From an uncultured delta proteobacterium (GTDB lineage Bacteria > Myxococcota_A > Polyangia > Polyangiales > Polyangiaceae), in assembly GCA_903906315.1 (NCBI GenBank), contig CAIVJW010000293.1, positions 23,501-87,500 on the forward strand: 64,000 bases of DNA. The letters run 5' to 3'. The notes beneath the pieces were generated by a model. That model ran no database searches and was not told the DNA's origin. It worked only from the letters and a program-made list of their open reading frames with translations. Both the position numbers and the translations under genes were made by a program. Below are positions 58,001 to 64,000 of this stretch, one piece after another (the stretch's first letter is position 1; each line of letters opens with the position of its first letter).

Positions 58001-61000
58001 TCGACCCCGCCGCCGTCAGCGCGCTCGAGGCGCTGTACCAGGCTGCTGGTCGCTACGCGGATCTCGTCGCCCTCTACGAGCGCGAGCTCGATGCCGGGCC
58101 CGCTTCGCCCGCGGAGCTGCGCGTGAAGATCGCGCGCGTCGCCCGTGAGCACACCGAGGATATCGCGCGCGCGTTCGAGGAGCTCGCCGCGGCGCTCGAC
58201 GCCGAGCCCGCTCATGCGGGCGCGGTCGAGGTGCTCGAGAAGCTGCTCGCCAGCGAGGATCTCGAAACGCGCGCCCGCGCGGGCGAGATGCTCGAGCCCG
58301 TGTACCTGCGTCGCGCCTCCTGGAAGGAGGTCAAGGTGGCCCTCGAGGCGCGCCTGGCCGCAAGCCAGGACCCCGCGGACCGCCGCGAGCTGCTCACGCG
58401 GCTCGCGACGCTCCACGAGGAGCAGCTCGAGGACTACCGCGCTGCGCTCGAGACGGTCGCGAAGCTGCTCCACGAGGAGCTCTCCGACGAGGCGGTCTGG
58501 CGCGAGCTCGAGCGGTTGGCGAAGGTGGCCGGCGCCGAGGAGCGCCTCGCCGAGGTCTACGCGGCCGAGCTCGAGGCGCTCCCGGGCGACGACGGCGCGA
58601 GCGTCAAGCTCTGCCGCCGCACCGGCGAGATTTGGGCCGACCTCGGCAAGGTCGAGGCTGCGCTCACCTGGTATCGGCGCGCGCACGCCTTCGAGCCCGA
58701 GTCGCGCGAGCTGTTCGACGCGATCGACGCGCTGCTCGTCAAGGGCGGCCGTCACGGCGAGCGCGTCGCGCTGTACGCCGCCGCGCTCGACTACCGCGCC
58801 GACGCCGAGCGCGTCGAGGCGCTCCACACCATCGCGAGGCTGCAGCGCGACGAGCTGTCGCAGCCCGAGAAGGCCGTCGATACGCTGCGGCAGGTCCTCG
58901 ACGTCGACGACGCCGAGGCACGGGCCCTCGACGCGCTGACCGAGCTCTACAAGGCGCTCGGGCGTGATCGCGACCTCGCGGACCTCTACCTCCGTCGCGC
59001 CGAGGTGGCCTCGAGCGGCGAGCAGGCAGCGCCGTTCCGCCTGTCGCTCGCGCGGTTGCTCCGCGACAAGCTCGGCGACCCGGCCGGCGCGATCGACCAG
59101 CTCGAGGCCGTGGTCGGTGACGTCCCCTGGCACACCGAGGCGATCAAGGAGCTCGAGGCGCTCACGCACGACGAGACGCACAAGGCTCGCGTCGTGGAGA
59201 TCCTGCGCCCGCTCTACGAGCGCAGCGACGACTGGCGCATGCTGGTCCGGCTGAACGAGGAGCGCTTCGCGCTCGCCACCGACGAGCACGAGAAGGTCGC
59301 CGTGCTGCGCGAGACGGCGCGCCTCTGGGAGACCCGCGGAGGCGACGCGACCCGCGCGTTCCACGCCACGAGCGCGGCGTTCGACCTCGACCCCGACGAC
59401 GGCGAGACGCGCGGCGAGCTCGAGCGCCTCGCTGGCTCGCTCGGCGCCTGGAGCGAGCTCGCCGAGAGCTACGAGCTCGGCGCTGATCAGACGAGCGACG
59501 AGATCGTCAAGCGCGAGCTCCTCGGCGCGCTGGCCAAGTTGTGCGACGGCAAGCTCGATCACCCGCGCCGCGCGCTCGACGCGTACCGGCGCCTGTCGAA
59601 GCTCGACCCGACGGACGTCGATCCGCTCGACGCGATGGACACGCTCGCCGTGCTCCTCAGCGACTGGGCGACGGTCATCGCGGTGCTCGAGAAGAAGAGC
59701 GAGCTCTGCTCCGACGCAGAGAACGCCGCCATCTGGGGCCGCATCGCCGAGACGAAGCTCGACATGCTCGACGACGGGCCCGGTGCCATCGCGGCGTACG
59801 AGCGGGCCCTCGAGCTCGCCCCGGACGGCGCCGTCACCGTCGACGCGCTCATCTTCCTCTACGAGGACAAGGGCAACGCCGCGCGCCTCGTCGAGCTCTA
59901 CGCTCGCCGCGTCGAGCTCGCGTCCGACTCCGAGGCCGACCTGCGCTACACGCTCAACCTGCGGGCCGCGGAGCGCTTCGAGAAGGACCTCGACAACCGC
60001 CGTGAGGCGATCGCCGCGCTCGGCGCCGCGCTCGAAGCCAGGCCGGGCGATCTCGCGGTGCTGCGCTCGCTCGAGCGCCTGTTCCGCGCCGAAGCTCTCT
60101 GGGAGGAGCTGCTGGAGAACCTCAAGCTGCAGGCGAACCTGGCCGATACGCGCGAGGCGAGGGTGGCGCTGCGCACCAGCATCGGCGACCTCTACGCCAA
60201 GCAGCTCGAGAACCCGGGCGACGCGCTCGAGCAGTACCGCCTCGTGCTCGGCGAGGACCCCGCGGACGCCCACGCGATCGAGGCGACGTTTGCAATCGGC
60301 GAGGAGCGCGAGGAGCTCCGCGCCGACGCCGCCGACGTGCTCGAGCCGGTGCTCCGCGCCGAAGGCAAGCACGAGGCGCTCGTGAAGGCGCTCGAGATGC
60401 GCCTGCGCGCGCAGACCGACGCCGCCGACCGCGCGCGTACGCTGCGGGCCGAGGCCGCCGTCCTCGACGCGAGCCTCGAGCGGCCGGCCGACGCGCTCGC
60501 CGCGCTCCTCCGCGCGCTCGAGGACACCCCGGACGACGCGAGCCTGCACGACGACCTCGAGGGCATCGCCGCCCGCATCGACGGCTGGAAGCGCTACGCG
60601 GAAGTCCTCGGCCAGCGCGCCGGCGCCATCTTCGACGCCGTCGTCGGCAAGGACCTCTGCGTCCGACTCGGCCGCGTCGCCGAGGAGAAGCTCCACGAGG
60701 ATCGGCTCGCCGTCGAGTCGTACGCCAAGGCCGTCGATCACGCGGGCGACTTGCCCGAGCTGCTCTTGGCCCTCGACCGACTCCACGGTCGGCTTGGCGA
60801 CCAGAAGGCGCTGGCCGACGTCCTCGAGCGCCGCGTCGCGGTCGTCTCGGGCGACGCCGCGCAGGCGGAGCTCTACCACCGCCTCGCCACGCTCCAGATC
60901 GAGTCGTTCGGTGACAAGGCCCAGGGCCTCGCCACGCTTCGCCTCGCTCTCGAGCGCGCGCCTGAGCACGTCGCGGCCTGCCGCGCCCTCGAGGCGCTCA

Positions 61001-63267
61001 CCGACACGCGCGAGCTGTTCGACGAGGCGTTCGAGGTCCTCGAGGGCGTCTATCGCGTGCGCGCCGACAACGCCTCGATCGCGAAGCTCTACGAGAAGCG
61101 CGTCGCGTACGCGCCGACGCCCGCCGAGCGGGTTCGCATGCGCCTCGAGCTCGCGCGCGTGCTCGAGGAGCGAGCCGACGACCCTGCCGCCGCGCAGGCC
61201 GCGCTCGAGCACGCCCTCGCCGACGATCCGACCGATCCGGATGTCCTCGCGGAGCTCGAGCGCCTCGCCGCCGTCACCGGCGCGTGGGCCAAGGTGGCCG
61301 AGTCGTTCGAGGCCGCCATCCGGGGTCGCGAAGGGCTCGCCTCCGACACCGCGTGCGACCTCTGGGTGCGCCTCGCCGGCTGGCGGCGCGACCACGTGAG
61401 CGACCCCGTCGGCGCCGAGAAGGCGTTCGAGCGGGCGCTCGAGCACGAGCCGAACAGCGAGGCGATCCTTCGATCCATCGAGGGCCTCCAGCGCGCTCCG
61501 GGTCGCGAGAAGGACCTCGTCGGCACGCTGCGGCGGCTCGCCTCGCTCCAGGGCGCGGGCCCGACGGCGACCGACCTGCGCCGCGAGGCGAAGACCGTGG
61601 CCGAGACGGTGCTCGCCGACGCGGCGCTCGCCGAGGCGATCCTCCGTGAGATGGTGGCCGTCGACGACACGGACGCGTGGGCGCTCAGTGAGCTGGCCAA
61701 GCTCCGCGACAAGGCGGGCGATCACGAGGAGGTCTACAAGCTCCTCGTTCGCCAGTCCGAGCTCGCCGCCGACGCGCCCGCGATCCGCGATCTCCGCCAC
61801 GAGGCGGCCGTCGTGGCCCGCGAGAAGCTCCACGACGACGCGCGCGCGGTCGAGCTCTACGAGTCGATCTTCGAGGACGAGCCCGGCGACGCGCGCGCGT
61901 CCGGCGCGCTGCGCGAGCTCTACGTGAAGGTCGGCAAGTCGAAGGACCTGCTCAAGCTGCTCGAGCGGCTCGTCGACCTCGCCGAGGGGCCGGCCGGTCG
62001 ATCGGAGATCCGGCTCGAAGCGGCGGCGTTGTGCACCGGCAAGCTCGACGATTCGGCCGAGGCAGCGGAGCTTCTCCGTGCGGTGCTCGACGAGGATGCG
62101 GGCAACGACAAGGCGACGCTGCTCCTGTCGCAGATCCTCGAGAAGACGGGGCGCGACGACGAGCTCGCCGAGCTCCTCACCTCGCAGATCGAGCGAGCGC
62201 AGGAGCGCGGCGATGCGAAGGCCGAGCTCGCCTACCGCGTGCGACTCGGCGAGATCGCCGAGACGCGCCTCGGCGACGTCGCCAAGGCGATCGACACCTA
62301 CCGCGCCGTCCTCGAACGCGACGCGGCGCACGCGGGCGCGCTCGGGGCGCTGGCGCGGCTCTATGAACAGAAGGGCGACAAGGCGGAGGCCGCGCGCACG
62401 CTCGAGACGATCCTCGCCGCGGCGAGCGGCGCCGAGGCGGTCACGACGGCGCTTCACCTCGCGGACCTTCACGGTGCCCTTGGAGACGCCGACGCGACGC
62501 GCAAGGCGCTCGAGCGCGGGCTCTCCGCCGATGGCTCGGCGAAGGAGATCCGGCAGCGGCTGCTCGTTCTCTACGAGAAGCAGGCGGCGTGGACCGAGCT
62601 CGCCGACCTCGTGACCGGCGACGCGAACGCCGCCACGGAGAGCGCCGAGAAGGTCGTCCTCTACCGCAAGGCGGCGGACCTCCACCTCGGCAAGCGCAGC
62701 GACCCGGCGGCGGCGGCCGACCTCCTGGTGAAGGCGACCGAGCTCGCGCCGACGGACCGCGAGCTGCTCCTCGCGCTCTGCGACGCATACAGCGCGTCGG
62801 GACGCGGGCAGAAGGCTGCCGAGGTCCTGCAGAAGATCGTCGAGTCGTATGGCAATCGTCGCTCGAAGGATCTCGCGGCCATCCATCACCGACTCGCCAA
62901 GGCGTTCCTCGCCGATGGCGACAAGGAGAAGGCGCTCGGCGAGCTCGACATCGCCTTCAAGATCGACCCTGGTTCGATCGCCATCCTGCGCGACCTCGGC
63001 GTCCTCGCGCTCGAGCTCTCCGAGGGCGGCGACGACAAGGCGCGGGAGGGCTACCTCGACCGTGCGCAGAAGACCTTCCGCGCGCTCTTGCTCCAGAAGC
63101 TCGAGGACTCGTCGCCGATCACGAAGGCCGAGGTCTTCTACTACCTCGGCGAGATCAGCCACCGGCAGGGCGACGACAAGAAGGCGATCCAGATGCTCGA
63201 GCGATCGCTCGACAACGACAAGAACCTGGCGCTCGCCAAGGATCTCATCGCCAAGCTGAAGGGCTAG
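52012..63267 (+). CDS. giant tetratricopeptide-repeat protein (3751 residues)
   Basis: A single 11,256-bp gene. The protein is almost entirely alpha-helical repeats of TPR type. Measured examples have a period of about 72-75 residues, each with patterns like AIAAYERALELAPDGAVTVDAL and LEKLYERQERWKELAALLERRL, spanning two to three helix pairs; that period implies roughly 50 units (by division, not counted). There is no signal peptide, membrane segment or enzyme domain. The last about 200 residues return to short canonical TPRs (RLAKAFLADGDKEKALGELDIAF). It is presumably cytoplasmic and acts as a large scaffold. ATG 52012 is chosen because TPRs begin soon after it. The function is unknown. Confidence 0.9.
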   Translation: MSVDTIRMALGRLQDDPVDDGAWAQLEGALMAPGDEPAADDVERHLGAARAMHEQRRDWGAVARLLELELLFSGGGAVETAMQAELARIYHDELIEPKKAAGAYKRLLSLRPDEPSAAEILAQDDAKRGKWRDLVQRYLSEAQGASDDAFKSALMASAADIVYRYGRDAEDAGDKQVLELAEGALELDRKNRRAAALGELVYAGRKDWANVARIQELLLADSSLKEDRIAAGLRLGRTTSKQLGDVAKATEAFERVLDLAPGAPEALAFLAESYSSAGEWDRLVSLYEDQLRGGGVKPTEELGILVQIAMVHWRMRENAAAAEPFFDRVRRQDPAHAGMLSFFREWCGGKGDKGRLATILTDAQRALADGPAKRDLATEIARLAESQENASKAIEQYKTVLRTDPDNRDAREALKRLYTQTESFNALVELHRQDLERTPPTEVATRAAILREIATIYRDRVKSDAALVTVLTQIVQLDEKDVEAIRELVRVYEALGRWRDLLAYQQRLADLSENAVERVNLYRSAARRWLEQFSNVQNAIHAYESLFDVDGSDDEAQQKLKELYQKRRAWPQLFTLHEKQLARAEGDGAKIELLTELAKLAAERLDRGADAIALYKRILEIDPAPAGVFDALEKLADREKDHATLAEVLEKRVEAASDDATRLATLQKLGDAYAQRVKDPAAAARTWRRVLDVSPGHARALRVLRESYVAAGDWDGLEQLYASQSDWEGLVDFLSTAADKATEPQTKLDVSFRAARIFEVELKAPERAARSYERVLTVDANDARAAAALVPIYEKEEKWARLPALYEVLLAATEDADQHVPMLRKLAAVTGGPLADKATALGYARRAYELAPDAEGLELLEAWARAAGSWGPFVEAVEARLKRKGKKGLDNAARRALRMKLAEVYARELDKIDESVAAYRDLVELDPADEETVKKLDEILRANGKKEDLRWLFQLRADQVPGEARAEILEEWAGLEEEVFSDRAAAIELLRKVVDLAPRRAGALRSLSRLLAASGDHAAAAEIVARHRDVSDGVHRARREVDLAGLYLDHLDRPADALEACARALEVAPHDADAIRLLASLLAKPETRTRAAMVLEAEYAATGDSRREAEALRILLEAETDSGKRLAHHLRLADVEQHKLSAPGNAFEVVLRALNEQPADLALWDRAASLSQVSGRPTDLAEAYRTHLAAARRSDGPGLPEGVEIALCERAASLHDEQLGDPEGATPYLVRVLAIQPTNARAFSRLKAILTAAERWAELEELYATAVRGTTDATARIELLNEVALIAEDIMADAGKAIGYFESILALDPVYAPALDALEKLYERQERWKELAALLERRLETSPEATASEIKLRLGRIYIDKLLEPAQALGHLEDVLRAHENDVDARQLVERLLDVASLRLRAARVLEAVYLARDEVRQLVRVLDILREGATDEAERRELLRRVAVLRDERLRDDAGAFAALAELVPLEPDDVQARERFVEIGRRLGEHDRVAEVLGKAADACASPTSAGEILMEVARIAEDLLGDPGRAEKVYRHVTALDPGDAGLVIPAAQALGRLFASQGKHDALAEVLAIEVKLEHDADKRRALYERIGTLHEEVLSQPDHAIEAWRARLADDPADSAALAALERLYERTERWRDLVGVLHSRQLATEDGGERRRTMTRAAEVLAARLADVSEATLAWRAVLDEFGPERPTLAALEDLYELAERWADLAETLEVDLSLADEVADRLPLWTRLGDVRRLHQDDRPGALEAYREALQLDPTSDRCRKALEALLDRADARREAAAILRPLHEADGDSEKLLRVLEIEVETSTEPERRLETLMTALRTAEGPLGDAARAFGYAVRGVREAAGEPTAASWIALAERLAEATGRWVELCELYGQVVDEVLDGDVQQTVRLRIGELARTRLSQRPLAIEQYRKALDARGDDRRAMIALEEIYAESGDSKALFDTLTMRVEHAETDDEKKQLLFRIADLRKGPLDDQAGAISTYEAILDVGLDPAAVSALEALYQAAGRYADLVALYERELDAGPASPAELRVKIARVAREHTEDIARAFEELAAALDAEPAHAGAVEVLEKLLASEDLETRARAGEMLEPVYLRRASWKEVKVALEARLAASQDPADRRELLTRLATLHEEQLEDYRAALETVAKLLHEELSDEAVWRELERLAKVAGAEERLAEVYAAELEALPGDDGASVKLCRRTGEIWADLGKVEAALTWYRRAHAFEPESRELFDAIDALLVKGGRHGERVALYAAALDYRADAERVEALHTIARLQRDELSQPEKAVDTLRQVLDVDDAEARALDALTELYKALGRDRDLADLYLRRAEVASSGEQAAPFRLSLARLLRDKLGDPAGAIDQLEAVVGDVPWHTEAIKELEALTHDETHKARVVEILRPLYERSDDWRMLVRLNEERFALATDEHEKVAVLRETARLWETRGGDATRAFHATSAAFDLDPDDGETRGELERLAGSLGAWSELAESYELGADQTSDEIVKRELLGALAKLCDGKLDHPRRALDAYRRLSKLDPTDVDPLDAMDTLAVLLSDWATVIAVLEKKSELCSDAENAAIWGRIAETKLDMLDDGPGAIAAYERALELAPDGAVTVDALIFLYEDKGNAARLVELYARRVELASDSEADLRYTLNLRAAERFEKDLDNRREAIAALGAALEARPGDLAVLRSLERLFRAEALWEELLENLKLQANLADTREARVALRTSIGDLYAKQLENPGDALEQYRLVLGEDPADAHAIEATFAIGEEREELRADAADVLEPVLRAEGKHEALVKALEMRLRAQTDAADRARTLRAEAAVLDASLERPADALAALLRALEDTPDDASLHDDLEGIAARIDGWKRYAEVLGQRAGAIFDAVVGKDLCVRLGRVAEEKLHEDRLAVESYAKAVDHAGDLPELLLALDRLHGRLGDQKALADVLERRVAVVSGDAAQAELYHRLATLQIESFGDKAQGLATLRLALERAPEHVAACRALEALTDTRELFDEAFEVLEGVYRVRADNASIAKLYEKRVAYAPTPAERVRMRLELARVLEERADDPAAAQAALEHALADDPTDPDVLAELERLAAVTGAWAKVAESFEAAIRGREGLASDTACDLWVRLAGWRRDHVSDPVGAEKAFERALEHEPNSEAILRSIEGLQRAPGREKDLVGTLRRLASLQGAGPTATDLRREAKTVAETVLADAALAEAILREMVAVDDTDAWALSELAKLRDKAGDHEEVYKLLVRQSELAADAPAIRDLRHEAAVVAREKLHDDARAVELYESIFEDEPGDARASGALRELYVKVGKSKDLLKLLERLVDLAEGPAGRSEIRLEAAALCTGKLDDSAEAAELLRAVLDEDAGNDKATLLLSQILEKTGRDDELAELLTSQIERAQERGDAKAELAYRVRLGEIAETRLGDVAKAIDTYRAVLERDAAHAGALGALARLYEQKGDKAEAARTLETILAAASGAEAVTTALHLADLHGALGDADATRKALERGLSADGSAKEIRQRLLVLYEKQAAWTELADLVTGDANAATESAEKVVLYRKAADLHLGKRSDPAAAADLLVKATELAPTDRELLLALCDAYSASGRGQKAAEVLQKIVESYGNRRSKDLAAIHHRLAKAFLADGDKEKALGELDIAFKIDPGSIAILRDLGVLALELSEGGDDKAREGYLDRAQKTFRALLLQKLEDSSPITKAEVFYYLGEISHRQGDDKKAIQMLERSLDNDKNLALAKDLIAKLKG

Positions 63268-63305
63268 CCGGGGTGGGGCCGACGGCGGCCCCGACCGGGC
63301 GGACC

Positions 63306-64000
63306 ATGGCGGGGACCCAGGCGGCCCTGGTCCCCGGCGGCCTTCGGCGAGCCCGCGCGGAGCGGGCCTGGCGACGGCTGATCGGCGCGATCGGGGGCCT
63401 CCTGCTCCGCGCCTGGCTCGCGACCCTCCGCCTCACCCTCCTCATCGACCCCGCGCTCGCCGCGGCCTGCGACGCGCCCGGCGATCGCGCGCCGTGGGTG
63501 CTCGTCTTCTGGCACGGCCAGCAGCTCGCCCTGCTGCGCTGGGCCAGCTTCCGCGGCGTCGTCGCCCTCGTGAGCTTGTCGCTCGACGGCGAGATCATGG
63601 CCGCGGCGCTGGCTCGGCTGGGGGTGGGCGTCGTGCGCGGATCGTCGACGCGCGGAGGCGCGCGGGCGCTCCGCGGCGTCGTGCGCGCGCTCCGCGGCGG
63701 CCGGGACGCGGCCTTCGCCGTCGACGGCCCGCGGGGGCCAGCGCGGGAGGTCCGCGCCGGGGGCGCTCGCGTCGGCGCGGCGCTGGCCGCTGGCCTCGGC
63801 CGCGCGGTCGTCGTGCCGATGGCCGCCGTGTGCGCGTCGAGGCGCGCGCTCGGCAGCTGGGATGCGTTCGAGCTTCCGCGCCCGTTCTCGCGCGTGGTCG
63901 TGGCGCTCGGGGCGCCGATTGCCGCAGCCGACGCGAGCGCGTCGACGGTCGCGGCCGCGATCGGCGCCGCCGAGGCGCGCGCGGCGGGCGCGCTCGGCCG
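63306..64000 (+). CDS. DUF374 lysophospholipid acyltransferase-like protein, cut by window edge
   Basis: 231 codons from ATG 63306, with no stop before the right edge. The DUF374/LPLAT pattern is clear: WVLVFWHGQQLALL (the WH motif), VSLSLDGEIMAAALARLGVG, VVRGSSTRGGARALR (the family's RGSS-rg motif), and FAVDGPRGPAREV. These proteins are related to LpxL-type acyltransferases and probably transfer acyl chains in envelope lipid synthesis. It lies 38 bp after the giant TPR gene on the same strand. The C-terminus is missing. Confidence 0.82.
   Translation, partial: MAGTQAALVPGGLRRARAERAWRRLIGAIGGLLLRAWLATLRLTLLIDPALAAACDAPGDRAPWVLVFWHGQQLALLRWASFRGVVALVSLSLDGEIMAAALARLGVGVVRGSSTRGGARALRGVVRALRGGRDAAFAVDGPRGPAREVRAGGARVGAALAAGLGRAVVVPMAAVCASRRALGSWDAFELPRPFSRVVVALGAPIAAADASASTVAAAIGAAEARAAGALG

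Noticed and set aside
51709..63162. 3817-codon open frame on the minus strand
   Set aside because: It is antisense to the TPR gene, whose translation shows clear TPR repeats. The antisense product shows only Arg/Leu/Glu/Val-rich repeats mirrored from the sense repeats and no family.

Overview
The window is chromosomal DNA from a very GC-rich bacterium, most likely a myxobacterium (Myxococcota, order Polyangiales). Third codon positions are almost all G or C. There are three Hanks-type Ser/Thr kinases with C-terminal membrane anchors, and several exported lipoproteins have a lipobox followed by Gly/Ala/Thr/Ser-only linkers. PEGA/TPR proteins and one giant TPR protein are also typical. The taxon is inferred from gene style; there is no rRNA gene to confirm it.

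Layout. 0-4.6 kb: the 5' part of a LamB/YcsF (PxpA) gene running off the left edge, a lipoprotein, an RlmI-type rRNA methyltransferase and a kinase. 4.9-12 kb: a lipoprotein with ten 8-cysteine repeats, a PEGA/TPR protein, an M20 peptidase divergent from argC-argB, a small membrane protein, then tRNA-Ala(CGC) with its own promoter and terminator. 12-14.6 kb: a ribosome hibernation factor, FolB, a small exported protein and a Crp/Fnr regulator. 14.8-23.1 kb: three large minus-strand genes: a DUF3857/pseudo-transglutaminase lipoprotein, a propeller lipoprotein with one CxxCH motif, and a methyltransferase fused to a long coiled coil. 23.3-30.4 kb (plus strand): a GNAT protein and an epimerase; a coupled trio of envelope proteins in which two protease-like members have lost key residues; DUF2461; and a CDP-alcohol phosphotransferase fused to a degenerate N-terminal domain.

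30.4-36.6 kb (minus strand) is the most system-like locus: an excisionase-type HTH/PBP-domain regulator, a lipoprotein, a TonB-dependent receptor, an inner-membrane protein joining two transporter-like halves, a P-loop NTPase and a SAM methyltransferase. The last five genes are joined by four identical GTGA stop/start overlaps. It reads as a TonB-coupled uptake operon of unknown substrate. 36.7-45.3 kb: a kinase, the glnB-glnA nitrogen-control pair, a kinase with an extracytoplasmic repeat domain, a RimJ-like acetyltransferase, a TPR protein and EF-P. 45.4-50.7 kb: a lipoprotein, then a tight five-gene unit around a radical SAM/SPASM enzyme. 50.7-64 kb: an enoyl-CoA hydratase, a 521-bp non-coding stretch with a hairpin, an 11.3-kb gene for a 3751-residue TPR protein, and the start of a DUF374 lysophospholipid acyltransferase cut by the right edge.

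No insertion sequence, phage, CRISPR array or rRNA operon was seen. The very high GC makes long false ORFs on both strands, including one of about 11.5 kb antisense to the giant TPR gene. Start codons were chosen from family alignment, Shine-Dalgarno spacing and overlap with neighbours, and several are uncertain.
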